Origin: Cylindrospermopsis curvispora GIHE-G1
Lineage (GTDB): Bacteria; Cyanobacteriota; Cyanobacteriia; Cyanobacteriales; Nostocaceae
Assembly: GCF_014489415.1 (NCBI RefSeq)
Contig: NZ_CP060822.1
Location: forward strand, 1,498,311 to 1,562,310
Direction of reading: 5' to 3'
Length of the DNA: 64,000 nucleotides
Shown here: positions 29,831 to 39,090 of the stretch, in pieces
Position numbering within the stretch: position 1 is the stretch's first letter
How the letters are laid out: the number at the start of each line of letters is the position of its first letter
Notes under the pieces: generated by a model
Database searches by the model: none
Seen by the model: only the letters and a program-made list of their open reading frames with translations
What the model was told of the DNA's origin: nothing
Position numbers and translations under genes: made by a program

Positions 29831-29950
29831 TAAGTAGGGAGGCACAATTATTTATAGGACGGGTCGAGTAACGAGACCCGTGCGGGTGTTGGGTTTCATA
29901 CTTCAACCCAACCTATGTTCATCCTATATTTAATTCCACCCACCCACTTA
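29831..29950 (+). repeat. Inverted-repeat element, copy F (120 bp, full form)
   Basis: TAAGTAGGGAGGCACAATT at the left end and CATCCTATATTTAATTCC...CCCACTTA at the right. The interior arms GACGGGTCGAGTAACGAG and ACCCGTG carry paired base changes relative to copy D (A to C on one side, T to G on the other), so pairing is kept. It lies between the M41-like gene and alaS. Confidence 0.85.
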
Positions 29951-29993
29951 GTCATATTGGCGTCATCAACTGAAATAGATTTTATCAAACCTC

Positions 29994-32630
29994 ATGTCAT
30001 CAAAGTATCTTAGCGGTAACCATATTCGTCAACTATTCCTGGACTTTTACACCCAAAGACAACACCAACCCCTCCCCAGCGCTTCCCTGGTACCAGAAGA
30101 TCCCACAGTGCTGCTGACGATTGCGGGTATGTTGCCGTTTAAACCCATATTTTTAGGACAGCGCGCAGCAGAATTCAAACGGGCTACTACATCGCAAAAA
30201 TGTATTCGTACTAATGACATTGAAAATGTGGGAAGGACAAAACGCCATCACACATTTTTTGAAATGTTAGGTAATTTTAGTTTTGGTGACTATTTCAAAG
30301 AACAAGCAATAGCTTGGGGGTGGGAAATATCCACAGAGGTTTTTGGACTTCCCGCAGAAAGATTAGTAGTCAGTGTATTTGAAGAGGACGACGAGGCCTT
30401 TAATATTTGGAAACAACAAATTGGTGTTCCAGAAAAACGCATTAAGCGGATGGGTGCTGACGATAACTTTTGGGTTTCTGGTCCCACAGGTCCTTGTGGT
30501 CCTTGTTCAGAAATTTATTATGATTTTCACCCAGAATTGGGAGATGATCACATTGATTTAGAAGACGACAGTAGATTTATCGAGTTTTATAACTTGGTAT
30601 TTATGCAGTATAATCGGGATGGGTCTGGAAATCTCACACCCTTACAAAATAAAAACATTGATACTGGCATGGGTTTAGAGAGAATGGCACAAATTCTCCA
30701 AAAGGTTCCCAATAATTATGAAACAGATCTGATTTTTCCCATTATTGAAACTGCAGCAAAAATTGCCAAAATCAACTATCATGACAGTGACGAAAATACC
30801 AAAGTTTCCCTAAAAGTTATTGGTGACCATGTGCGGGCTGTAGTACACATGATTGCCGATGACATTCGTGCATCCAATGTTGGTAGGGGGTACATTTTAC
30901 GTCGCTTGATTCGTCGCGTTGTCAGACATGGAAGATTAATAGGAATTCCTGGAGAATTTATCAATCAAGTTGCAGAAACGGCAATTTCCCTTTCCCAGTC
31001 TGTGTATCCCCATTTACGCCAAAGGGAAGCGGTTATTAAAGCTGAATTAGAACGGGAAGAAGGTAACTTTTTAAAAACCTTGGACAGGGGAGAAAAACTA
31101 CTGGGGGAAATTATTCAGGAGGTAAAAAAACAGGGTTTAACTGTCATTTCTGGGGAAAGTGCTTTTACCCTATATGATACCTACGGTTTTCCCCTAGAAC
31201 TAACCCAAGAAATTGCCCAAGAGCAAAATCTAAGGGTGGATGTTGAAGGGTTCAATACAGAAATGCACAAGCAAATAGAACGTGGGAAAGCTGCACACGA
31301 AACCATTGATTTAACAGTCCAGGGTTCCCTAGACAAACTAGCAGAACATATTCACTCTACCGAGTTTATCGGTTATGAAAAATTGGCTATAACAGCTAAA
31401 ATTGCCGTTTTGTTAGTGGAAGGTATTGCTCAAGCAGCAGCACCAGCGGGAACTAACGTACAAATTGTCCTGGATAAAACCCCATTTTATGCAGAATCTG
31501 GTGGACAAGTTGGAGACCAAGGTTATATTTCCGGTGACGGGGTTTTAATCAGAATTGAAGATGTGAAAAAGGAATCCGACTTCTTTATTCATTTTGGCAA
31601 AATAGAAAGGGGTACGGTGAGAGTGGGCGATATTGTAACTGCTCAGGTTGACAGTGCTAATCGTCGTCGCGCCCAATCTAATCACACCGCAACTCATTTA
31701 TTACAAGCTGCACTAAAGAAAGTTGTAGATGAAGGAATTTCTCAAGCAGGTTCCCTAGTTTCATTTGACAGATTGCGATTTGATTTTAACTGTCCTAGAT
31801 CCTTAACTGAAGATGAGGTTCAACAGGTGGAGGATCTGGTAAATGCTTGGATTTCTCAAGCACATCCAGCTCAGGTAGAGATATTACCATTACCGGAAGC
31901 GAAAGCTAGAGGTGCGGTGGCCATGTTTGGGGAGAAATATGGTGACCAGGTGCGGGTAATAGATTTCCCTGGTGTTTCTATGGAGTTATGTGGAGGAACT
32001 CATGTGAATAACACTGGAGAAATTGGGGTTTTCAAAATTATTTCTCAAGTGGGAGTTTCTGCAGGAATCAGAAGAATAGAAGCAGTATCAGGTGCAGCAG
32101 TTTTGGACTATTTAAATGTCCGCGATAAGGTGGTCAAGGACCTAAGTGACCGATTTAAGGTCAAACCGGAAGAAATTCCCGATAGAATCACCATTTTACA
32201 AACTGAACTTCGCCACAATGAGAAGGTAATTCAAAATCTCAAGTCCCAGTTAGCTATAGTTAAATCTGACAGTTTACTACAAACCGCCCAGGTAGTAGGG
32301 GAACATAAAATTATTGTGGCACAAATGACCGATATTGATCCAGAATCCCTCAAGGATGCTGCTGAAAGACTATTGCAAAAAATCGTCAATGGAGCAGTGG
32401 TTTTAGCTTCCATTCCCGAACCTGGAAAGGTCAGTATAGTTGCTGCATTTAGTTCTCATGTTAATGAAAAAGGTTTGCAAGCTGGTAAGTTTGTTGGTAA
32501 TATAGCAAAACTCTGTGGTGGGGGAGGTGGTGGAAAACCCAATCTTGCTCAAGCTGGAGGTAGGGATGCTAGTAAGTTACCACAAGCTTTAGAAAGTGCT
32601 AAAGATAATTTGTTAAGGGCCTTGAAATAG
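29994..32630 (+). CDS. alaS: Alanyl-tRNA synthetase
   Basis: Charges tRNA-Ala and edits mischarged Ser/Gly. The 878 residues comprise a class II catalytic N-domain (TSQKCIRTNDIENVGRTKRHHTFFEMLGNFSFGDYFK, split here over motif 2, and NFWVSGPTGPCGPCSEIY), a helical tRNA-recognition domain, the editing domain with NHTATHLLQAAL and the zinc ligands of CGGTHV, and the C-Ala domain with a glycine-rich CGGGGGGKPNLAQAGG. The ATG at 29994 gives MSSKYLSGNHIRQLFLDFY, the normal beginning. It stands alone, with repeat copy F upstream. Confidence 0.98.
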   Translation: MSSKYLSGNHIRQLFLDFYTQRQHQPLPSASLVPEDPTVLLTIAGMLPFKPIFLGQRAAEFKRATTSQKCIRTNDIENVGRTKRHHTFFEMLGNFSFGDYFKEQAIAWGWEISTEVFGLPAERLVVSVFEEDDEAFNIWKQQIGVPEKRIKRMGADDNFWVSGPTGPCGPCSEIYYDFHPELGDDHIDLEDDSRFIEFYNLVFMQYNRDGSGNLTPLQNKNIDTGMGLERMAQILQKVPNNYETDLIFPIIETAAKIAKINYHDSDENTKVSLKVIGDHVRAVVHMIADDIRASNVGRGYILRRLIRRVVRHGRLIGIPGEFINQVAETAISLSQSVYPHLRQREAVIKAELEREEGNFLKTLDRGEKLLGEIIQEVKKQGLTVISGESAFTLYDTYGFPLELTQEIAQEQNLRVDVEGFNTEMHKQIERGKAAHETIDLTVQGSLDKLAEHIHSTEFIGYEKLAITAKIAVLLVEGIAQAAAPAGTNVQIVLDKTPFYAESGGQVGDQGYISGDGVLIRIEDVKKESDFFIHFGKIERGTVRVGDIVTAQVDSANRRRAQSNHTATHLLQAALKKVVDEGISQAGSLVSFDRLRFDFNCPRSLTEDEVQQVEDLVNAWISQAHPAQVEILPLPEAKARGAVAMFGEKYGDQVRVIDFPGVSMELCGGTHVNNTGEIGVFKIISQVGVSAGIRRIEAVSGAAVLDYLNVRDKVVKDLSDRFKVKPEEIPDRITILQTELRHNEKVIQNLKSQLAIVKSDSLLQTAQVVGEHKIIVAQMTDIDPESLKDAAERLLQKIVNGAVVLASIPEPGKVSIVAAFSSHVNEKGLQAGKFVGNIAKLCGGGGGGKPNLAQAGGRDASKLPQALESAKDNLLRALK

Positions 32631-32713
32631 CTCAGGAATGCAGGCGATCGCATTTCCTATTGACCTGGTTGGATTGGGATCTTTATAAGGCGGTTAATAA
32701 TTTGTGAGGGCGT

Positions 32714-33199
32714 ATGATGAAGGATTTACCAATTGTCTCTAAACCTTTAAATTTTAATCAAAGATACCCATGTCCATCCTGTCGCGTTGGTAAAATTGAG
32801 ACCATGCCTTTAATGGAAGCAATGTTTTGTGACTTTTGTCAAGAAATTTTTACGGTCAACTTACAATCACAGCAGGTCAAAATGCCTTCCCGACAACCTC
32901 CCCTAATATGGCATTGGAATGGTTATAATTGGAATCAAGGACAAATAGAAGGTATGGAGTTAGGGTGGGGTTATGCTGTAGCTGGGATAGCTTTTGTCAT
33001 GGTTCCTACATTCTTGATTGGTATAAGTGCCTATTATTTGCCCTCAAGTCCCATGGTGTTTTGGATACCTTATATTTGGACCTTGTTGACCTTTGTGCTA
33101 CATTTAGCCATTGTGATCTGGGTATTTATGGAAATTTATCAGACCCCTTTAGCAGCATATTGGCGGGCTGTGGCACGCTGGGTAAGCTCCGATGAATAG
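32714..33199 (+). CDS. Small membrane protein with zinc ribbon, unknown function
   Basis: 161 residues. The N-terminal part has CPSCRVGKIE and CDFCQE, a Cys4 arrangement (CxxC-x15-CxxC) that fits a zinc ribbon. Two membrane helices follow (about 85-107 and 114-138) with a short aromatic C-terminus. Two ATGs stand in tandem and GAGGG six bases before the second suggests 32717 as the true start. I do not recognise a named family, but the regular architecture supports a real gene. A strong terminator follows at 33299-33327. Confidence 0.7.
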   Translation: MMKDLPIVSKPLNFNQRYPCPSCRVGKIETMPLMEAMFCDFCQEIFTVNLQSQQVKMPSRQPPLIWHWNGYNWNQGQIEGMELGWGYAVAGIAFVMVPTFLIGISAYYLPSSPMVFWIPYIWTLLTFVLHLAIVIWVFMEIYQTPLAAYWRAVARWVSSDE

Positions 33200-33298
33200 C
33201 GCACTCCCATAGATTTAGCAAGATACTCCAGAAAGTTGATTTGTGATTGAACTGGGAATAAATTAGTTGAGTACGTTGTTAAGCACAGCAATTTTGGA

Positions 33299-33327
33299 GG
33301 TTTGGCTAGGGTCCAAACCTTTTTTTT
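33299..33327 (+). terminator. Rho-independent terminator
   Basis: GGTTTGG (33299-33305), a 7-base loop and CCAAACC (33313-33319) followed by eight T residues. It lies 100 bases after the zinc-ribbon protein gene and 72 bases before the ureohydrolase gene. This is the clearest intrinsic terminator in the window. It could also act as an attenuator if a promoter lies just upstream of it. Confidence 0.85.
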
Positions 33328-33398
33328 GCTTTATGGTAGTATAGGAGTTGTATTAAGTAGTCGTGCAAAATAAACCATAAACCTATAAACTATGAACC

Positions 33399-34442
33399 AT
33401 GAACAATATTCAAGACTACGATCCCAGTGGTATAGCACAAATCAATGGTAATCTGTTAGGGTTACCAGACACTTATGATTCTGCTAATTTAATAATCTTC
33501 CCCGTTCCCTGGGAAGTAACCGTTTCATATAGGACTGGAACTGGGAATGGACCACAGCGGATTTTGGATGGTTCCTACCAAATAGATTTATTTGACCTTG
33601 ATAACCCTGATGGTTGGAAGCAAGGGATTTTTCTTATGGAAATCTCCCAAGATATCCTAGATAAAAATCATTATTATCGTCAACAAGCTGCCAAAATTAT
33701 TCAAAGACAAGCAGAGGGTAAAGACCTAAAAGCAGATCCAGACTTAACCATTATATTAGCAGAAATAAACCAAGCAGGGAGAGACTTGAATAAGTGGTTA
33801 TTTGACCAGTGTCAACAGACAATCTCCCAGGGGAAAAAAGTAGGGGTTATTGGTGGTGACCACAGTTCACCCTTGGGTTATTTACAAGCTCTAGGGAGTC
33901 AATATTCTGATTTTGGTATCTTACATATAGATGCACATGCAGATTTAAGACCTGCTTATGAAGGATTTGAATTTTCCCATGGGTCAATTATGTTCAATGC
34001 ACTAGAAATACCCCAGATATCCAAATTAGTACAGGTTGGTTTACGGGATATTTGTATTGATGAAGTAGAAATTATTAAAAGTTCAAATAATCGCATTGTG
34101 GCTTATTATGACCCAATCATTAAACAGCAGCAATATGCTGGTAAAACTTGGAATGACTTATGTGAAGAAATAGTGGCTAATTTACCCCACCATGTGTACA
34201 TCAGCTTTGATGTTGATGGTTTGGATCCTAAACTCTGTCCTCACACTGGAACCCCCGTACCTGGTGGATTGGAATTGGAGCAAGCTTATGGTTTATTCAG
34301 GAAAGTGGTCAAAACTGGTAGAAAGATTATTGGTTTTGATGTGTGTGAGGTTGGTGACGGGGAGTGGGATGGTAACGTAGGTGCGAGAATTGTTTATAAG
34401 TTAGCGAATTTATTACACTTAACCTATACTGATTGTGGTTAA
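33399..34442 (+). CDS. Ureohydrolase (agmatinase / guanidine hydrolase family)
   Basis: Binuclear metallo-hydrolase of the arginase superfamily. All six metal ligands are visible: GGDHS (His 155), DAHAD (Asp 178, His 180, Asp 182) and SFDVDGLDP (Asp 271, Asp 273). The 347 residues are longer than classic agmatinase (about 306) because of an insertion around 80-125 (QDILDKNHYYRQQAAK onward). In cyanobacteria, genes labelled speB include both agmatinase-like enzymes and nickel-dependent guanidine hydrolases, so the substrate (agmatine, guanidine or another guanidino compound) is open. No accessory nickel-insertion genes are adjacent and I see no guanidine riboswitch upstream. Confidence 0.85.
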   Translation: MNNIQDYDPSGIAQINGNLLGLPDTYDSANLIIFPVPWEVTVSYRTGTGNGPQRILDGSYQIDLFDLDNPDGWKQGIFLMEISQDILDKNHYYRQQAAKIIQRQAEGKDLKADPDLTIILAEINQAGRDLNKWLFDQCQQTISQGKKVGVIGGDHSSPLGYLQALGSQYSDFGILHIDAHADLRPAYEGFEFSHGSIMFNALEIPQISKLVQVGLRDICIDEVEIIKSSNNRIVAYYDPIIKQQQYAGKTWNDLCEEIVANLPHHVYISFDVDGLDPKLCPHTGTPVPGGLELEQAYGLFRKVVKTGRKIIGFDVCEVGDGEWDGNVGARIVYKLANLLHLTYTDCG

Positions 34443-34472
34443 ATCCCCTCCATAATTTATAACTCATTTACC

Positions 34473-35231
34473 ATGTTAGAACTATTCAACACCATTAATC
34501 CCTGGTTAGCAGGTGGAGCATTAAACGCTGCTTTACTGACATTGGTTGATAGGATCCCCAATAAACTATTGACTCCCGCAGGTATTCGTCATGCTTGGTT
34601 ATTGGGTGTAATCATCTGGGGAACATTAGGATGGCCAGGATATTTAGTAGTGGGATTTTATTTTATTGTTGGTTCGGGAGTGACTCGCATTGGGATTAAA
34701 CAAAAACAAGTTCAGGGAATTGCGGAAAAACGCTCTGGTGCTCGAGGTCCAGAAAACGTTTGGGGGTCTGCTTTAATTGGAGCTTTATGTTCCCTGGGAG
34801 TATTATTACTACCCGCTTGGAGTTATTTGCTATGCTTAGGTTATGTAGCCAGTTTTAGCACCAAATTATCTGATACAACTGCTAGTGAAATAGGTAAAGC
34901 ATACGGAAAACGTACATTTTTAATCACTACCCTACAACCAGTACCCAGAGGTACAGAAGGTGCAATTAGCTTAGAAGGAACTCTAGCTGGTATGGTCGGT
35001 TCAATTTTAGTGGCCATTGTGGGATGGAGTGTAAATTTAATAGATATGCCAGGAATTTTTTGGTGTGCGATCGCCTCATTTATTGCCACTAATTTAGAAA
35101 GTGTAATTGGTGCAACATTGCAGTCTAAATATACGTGGCTAACTAATGAAGTGGTGAATATTTTCAATACATTAATAGGGGCGATTGTGGCAATGATATT
35201 AGCACTAGTTTTTCAAAGAGTATTAATTTAA
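34473..35231 (+). CDS. DUF92/TIGR00297 membrane protein (VTE6-like)
   Basis: 252 residues, about six membrane segments. The family block TKLSDTTASEIGKAYGKRTFLITTLQPVPRGTEGAIS is evident in the middle (GKAYGKRTFLITT, VPRGTEGAISLEGT). Plant VTE6 of this family phosphorylates phytyl phosphate for tocopherol synthesis, and a cyanobacterial homologue is thought to do the same. It starts 30 bases after the ureohydrolase gene, so they may be co-transcribed without an obvious functional link. Confidence 0.85.
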   Translation: MLELFNTINPWLAGGALNAALLTLVDRIPNKLLTPAGIRHAWLLGVIIWGTLGWPGYLVVGFYFIVGSGVTRIGIKQKQVQGIAEKRSGARGPENVWGSALIGALCSLGVLLLPAWSYLLCLGYVASFSTKLSDTTASEIGKAYGKRTFLITTLQPVPRGTEGAISLEGTLAGMVGSILVAIVGWSVNLIDMPGIFWCAIASFIATNLESVIGATLQSKYTWLTNEVVNIFNTLIGAIVAMILALVFQRVLI

Positions 35232-35435
35232 TCAGTTTAAAATAAATACAAATAGGAAGATGTAAGAGAGCAAGAAGAGATAAGAAATTTTCTTGATTAC
35301 TAATTCATAATATCTTTATCATAATGAACCTTATTTTCCCCAATAGTTATCTATTATTTAAAGAAAAAGACCCAGAGATTTTGATGATAGCTTTAGCCAG
35401 CTATAGATTGCTCACCTTTTCATCATATTAATTTT

Positions 35436-36194
35436 ATGGAATCCTCATCATTTTTTACAATCAATGACGAACAAATTGAACTTTCTCAAGTAGTTAATTA
35501 TTTACAAGTTTCTGGTAGACTAAATCAGTTTATTAATGATGTAGTCAGACAATATATACTAGAAAAAGAGATAAAAAATAGAAATGATGTAGATATTAGC
35601 ACAGCATTAATCGAGCAAGCAATAATTGATTTTAGGTTAAAAAATCAACTGACAGATCAGGAGCAGTTTCAAAATTGGTTAACCAACAATGGTACAGATT
35701 ATGGAACATTTTATGAATCCGTGAGTTTTAGTTTCAAACTAGAAAAACTCAAGGTAGTAATTACCGAACCAAAACTACCGGAATATTTTATAGAAAGGAA
35801 GATTTATTTAGATCGGGTTGTGCTTTCTCGAATTATGGTGAGTACGCGAGAATTAGCGGAGGAGTTGCAGACACAGATACAAGAAGGAGGTAGTTTTGAA
35901 CAACTGGCAAAAGAATATTCTTTAGCAGATGAAAAAACCTTTAATGGTATGATGGGTCCTATTAGTCGTGGTAGTTTACCAGATATACTGCGTGCTTGCG
36001 TAGATGGAGCGAATATGGGAGAATTGATTGGACCTATAGAAATAGAGGGTACTTTTAACTTATTCAGACTGGAGAATATTTTATTATCTTCCCTAGAAAA
36101 TGTGCAGTTAAAACAATCATTACAGAATGAGCTATTTGAAAAATGGTTGGGAGAGAAGATTCAAAATGTGACTGTAAAATTACAAGTCAGTTAA
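35436..36194 (+). CDS. PpiC-type peptidyl-prolyl isomerase / SurA-like foldase
   Basis: 252 residues without a signal peptide. The N-terminal SurA-like helical part (about 1-110) is followed by a parvulin-like domain: VVLSRIMVSTRELAEELQTQIQEGGSFEQLAKEYS split over 130-165, then GMMGPISRGSLPDIL and the ending GPIEIEGTFNLFRLENI. In cyanobacteria, genes of this type often sit beside peptidase-domain ABC exporters. Here one follows 170 bases downstream (36365-38902), with repeat copy G in between. It may prepare the exporter's substrate for secretion. Confidence 0.8.
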   Translation: MESSSFFTINDEQIELSQVVNYLQVSGRLNQFINDVVRQYILEKEIKNRNDVDISTALIEQAIIDFRLKNQLTDQEQFQNWLTNNGTDYGTFYESVSFSFKLEKLKVVITEPKLPEYFIERKIYLDRVVLSRIMVSTRELAEELQTQIQEGGSFEQLAKEYSLADEKTFNGMMGPISRGSLPDILRACVDGANMGELIGPIEIEGTFNLFRLENILLSSLENVQLKQSLQNELFEKWLGEKIQNVTVKLQVS

Positions 36195-36269
36195 GAAATT
36201 TATTAAGTATCCGTCAATTCCGGGAAATAATTCGGAATGATTGAGAATATTTGTGAATATTCTCAATTA

Positions 36270-36326
36270 TAAGTGGGTGGGTGGAATTAAATATAAGATA
36301 AACAAATAATTGTGCCTCCCTACTTA
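36270..36326 (-). repeat. Inverted-repeat element, copy G (57 bp, short form)
   Basis: TAAGTGGGTGGGTGGAATT with ATATAAGATAA fused directly to ACAAATAATTGTGCCTCCC and TACTTA. The palindromic interior of the 120-bp copies is absent. It lies between the PpiC gene and the ABC exporter gene. Confidence 0.82.
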
Positions 36327-36364
36327 AAACCAAACATCAAACTTGAAAAATTGTCAGACTAAAT

Positions 36365-38902
36365 GTGTTAGATGCTATAGAGTGGAAAAAATTGCCTTTT
36401 TGTTGGTTAAACGCTGACCAGCAAACAGAATTAAAATGTAAATCGGAAGTTCGTCAATACCAAATGGGCGAAAAAATTTGGTCACAAGAAACAGGGAGAT
36501 ATCAGTTTTTTATTATTAGTGGTAAAGTGCGATTGCGGGACGAGATGAATAAACCCGTGGTCACTTTAGGGGATGGAGAGTGGTTTGGCAACTTGCAGCC
36601 AGTTTTTAAAAACTGTAAAGCAGTAGCTGCTAGTAGAGAAGTAAAAATTATTTATTGGGAGACATCCTTATGGAAAGAGTTCAACCACCCCCAAATCGAT
36701 CAATTTTGGTCTGACCAGGAGGAACAAAACCAACCCACCTTAATTGAGTCTTCAAATCTGAGCACATCAACTACTAAATCTACCATCCCTAACTATCCTT
36801 TTATAGCCAGTGGTAACACTGCATCCGCTTGTCTAACAATGGTGATGCAATATTTAAACAATCCCGTAGCTATGGACTGGGTGCAACGTCAACTAGGAGG
36901 AGAAACCCCCAAGAATTTAATAGAAACTGGGGAAAAAATCGGTTTAATAGTCCGGAAAATTCAGGTTACCTGGGGTGATTTAAACCAATTGACTTTTCCT
37001 GCTCTATTACAGTGGCAATGCTCCGGTACAACTACCTGGGTAGTAGTTTATGGAATCAAAGGTGAAAACCTAATTATTGCTAACCCCCTGGGTGTTGAAT
37101 GTGAATATTTAACTCAATCTGTAGTCGAATCATCCTGGGATGGTATATTATGGCAAACTGAATTAATTACTGAACAGGAAAAATTCAATCTCTCCTGGTT
37201 CACACCCGCAATTTGGAAATACCGTAAGTTATTGGGTGAAGTCTTATTAGCATCCTTCACTTTACAATTACTCGGTTTAACCGCACCATTAATTACTCAA
37301 GTAATTATTGATAAAGTTATGGTGCAAGAGAGTTTAGCTACTCTCGATGTCATGGCGATCGCCCTATTATTGGTTAGTGTTTTTGAATCGGTTTTAGGAA
37401 TTTTAAGGGTCTTCATTTTCACCCATACAGCAAGACGATTAGATTTGAGTTTATCTGCTCAACTTTTTCGCCATTTAATGCGTTTACCCTTGGCATATTT
37501 TGAAGCTCGTCGAGTGGGAGATACGGTTGCTAGGGTTCAAGAATTAGAACAGATTCGACAGTTTTTAACCGGTACAGCTTTAACGGTAATTCTGGATAGT
37601 ATTTTTGCCATAGTATATTTGGCATTGATGTGCTACTATAACATAACTCTTACTTTTGTATCCCTAGCAGTTTTACCACTATTTGCAGCTTTAACAATTA
37701 TTTCCACCCCCATTTTAAGAAATTGGTTAAATCAGACTTTTAACCGTAGTGCGGATAGTCAGGCATTTTTGGTAGAGACAATTACAGCTATTCATTCTGT
37801 AAAAGCACATGCAGCAGAACCAGTAGCTAGGGAAAGATGGGAAGGACTATTTGCTAAGTTTATCCGCACTGGATTTAAAGCTTCTACAACTTCCAATATC
37901 AGTAGCAATATCGGCAATTTCTTCACTAATTTTTCTAACTTATTAATACTTTGGGTGGGAGCAAGATTAGTGATTGACCACCAAATCACTGTGGGTCAAT
38001 TAATTGCTTTTCAAATGTTATCAGCAAGAGTAACAGGACCCTTATTACGATTGGTGCAACTATGGCAAAATCTCCAACAGGTTTTACTATCTGTAGATAG
38101 AATTGGCGATATTCTTAATGCTGCACCAGAAGCGGAAATGGGAACGGGATTAGTTCTACCACCACTAAAAGGAGAAGTTACTTTCCAACAGGTTTTTTTC
38201 CGTTACAGTCCCCACACCGAACCAGTGTTAAAGGGAATTTCTTTCCAAGTCCAACCAGGTCAGTTTATAGGGATTGTGGGACGCAGTGGTTCTGGTAAAA
38301 GTACCCTATCTAAACTTTTACAAAGACTATATCAAATTGAATCGGGACGTATTTTAATAGATGGCTTTGATCTCAAAAGTTGCGACCTAGCATCTTTAAG
38401 ACGACAGATTGCTGTGGTCTTACAAGAGGACTTTTTATTTAATGGTTCGATTTTAGAAAACATTAGTTTAGGTAATCCAGATATTACAGCTAAACAGGTA
38501 GTAGAAGCAGCCAAATTAGCAGTTGCACACGATTTTATCAGTCAATTACCATTTGGTTATGAAACTAATGTAGGTGAAAGGGGTACAGCTTTATCCGGTG
38601 GACAAAGACAAAGAATAGCACTAGCTAGAATGTTTCTTTCTCCAGCACCAATTCTAATCTTAGACGAAGCAACTAGCGCCTTAGATAGTGAAACTGAACA
38701 GCAAGTTTTATCCAATTTACAAAAGATTTCTGCTAACCGTACGGTGTTTTTAATTGCCCATAGATTTGCTCCTTTAAAGCGTGCAGACCTCATTTTGGTT
38801 ATGGAAAAGGGAATTGTTGCAGAACAAGGCAATCACCCAAGTTTACTACAACAAAAAGGTCTATACTGGTCACTTTATCAAAGACAGCAAATGAGTGTTT
38901 AA
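36365..38902 (+). CDS. Peptidase-like-domain ABC exporter with N-terminal cNMP-type domain
   Basis: 845 residues in four parts: a cyclic-nucleotide-binding-like sensor (about 1-115), a C39-peptidase-like domain (about 140-265), six membrane helices (about 285-590) and an ABC ATPase with GRSGSGKST, LSGGQRQRIALARM and ILILDEATSALD. The peptidase-like part seems inactive: where C39 enzymes have DCGAACL it reads NTASACL, so the catalytic Cys is Thr, and the His and Asp (DP) positions are also changed. This is like the CLD of HlyB, implying transport without leader cleavage. The start is GTG (MLDAIEW). No HlyD partner or precursor peptide gene is adjacent. Confidence 0.88.
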   Translation: MLDAIEWKKLPFCWLNADQQTELKCKSEVRQYQMGEKIWSQETGRYQFFIISGKVRLRDEMNKPVVTLGDGEWFGNLQPVFKNCKAVAASREVKIIYWETSLWKEFNHPQIDQFWSDQEEQNQPTLIESSNLSTSTTKSTIPNYPFIASGNTASACLTMVMQYLNNPVAMDWVQRQLGGETPKNLIETGEKIGLIVRKIQVTWGDLNQLTFPALLQWQCSGTTTWVVVYGIKGENLIIANPLGVECEYLTQSVVESSWDGILWQTELITEQEKFNLSWFTPAIWKYRKLLGEVLLASFTLQLLGLTAPLITQVIIDKVMVQESLATLDVMAIALLLVSVFESVLGILRVFIFTHTARRLDLSLSAQLFRHLMRLPLAYFEARRVGDTVARVQELEQIRQFLTGTALTVILDSIFAIVYLALMCYYNITLTFVSLAVLPLFAALTIISTPILRNWLNQTFNRSADSQAFLVETITAIHSVKAHAAEPVARERWEGLFAKFIRTGFKASTTSNISSNIGNFFTNFSNLLILWVGARLVIDHQITVGQLIAFQMLSARVTGPLLRLVQLWQNLQQVLLSVDRIGDILNAAPEAEMGTGLVLPPLKGEVTFQQVFFRYSPHTEPVLKGISFQVQPGQFIGIVGRSGSGKSTLSKLLQRLYQIESGRILIDGFDLKSCDLASLRRQIAVVLQEDFLFNGSILENISLGNPDITAKQVVEAAKLAVAHDFISQLPFGYETNVGERGTALSGGQRQRIALARMFLSPAPILILDEATSALDSETEQQVLSNLQKISANRTVFLIAHRFAPLKRADLILVMEKGIVAEQGNHPSLLQQKGLYWSLYQRQQMSV

Positions 38903-38976
38903 TTTTGGAATAAATTTGCAGCAATTCTAAATTTAAGTTGGGGATTAAAACATAACAAATATAATATAAAATGAGG

Positions 38977-39019
38977 GTAGGTTGGGTTCAAGTATGAAAC
39001 CCAACTTACTTGCTGGGTA
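38977..39019 (-). repeat. Inverted-repeat element, copy H (interior fragment)
   Basis: Only the interior arm remains: GTAGGTTGGGTTCAAG, TATGAAACCCAACTTAC and a following GCTGGGTAAA. Both element ends are missing. It is in the intergenic space between the ABC exporter gene and the candidate small RNA. Confidence 0.5.
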
Positions 39020-39090
39020 AAGATCCATAATTTTAAATCGGAAACCAATTCTCATGTGAATTCCCCAACATTTATACATATATAATGTTT

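Noticed and set aside
28002-29950. CRISPR array formed by the clustered repeats
   Set aside because: Copies are 120 bp, alternate in orientation and are separated by genes, not by short spacers. No array and no cas genes are seen in the window.
30290-30487. Open frames antisense to alaS and other long genes
   Set aside because: Mirror frames of conserved coding sequence with no independent support.
33200-33398. Guanidine riboswitch upstream of the ureohydrolase gene
   Set aside because: No ykkC-type conserved blocks are visible; only a terminator hairpin is present.
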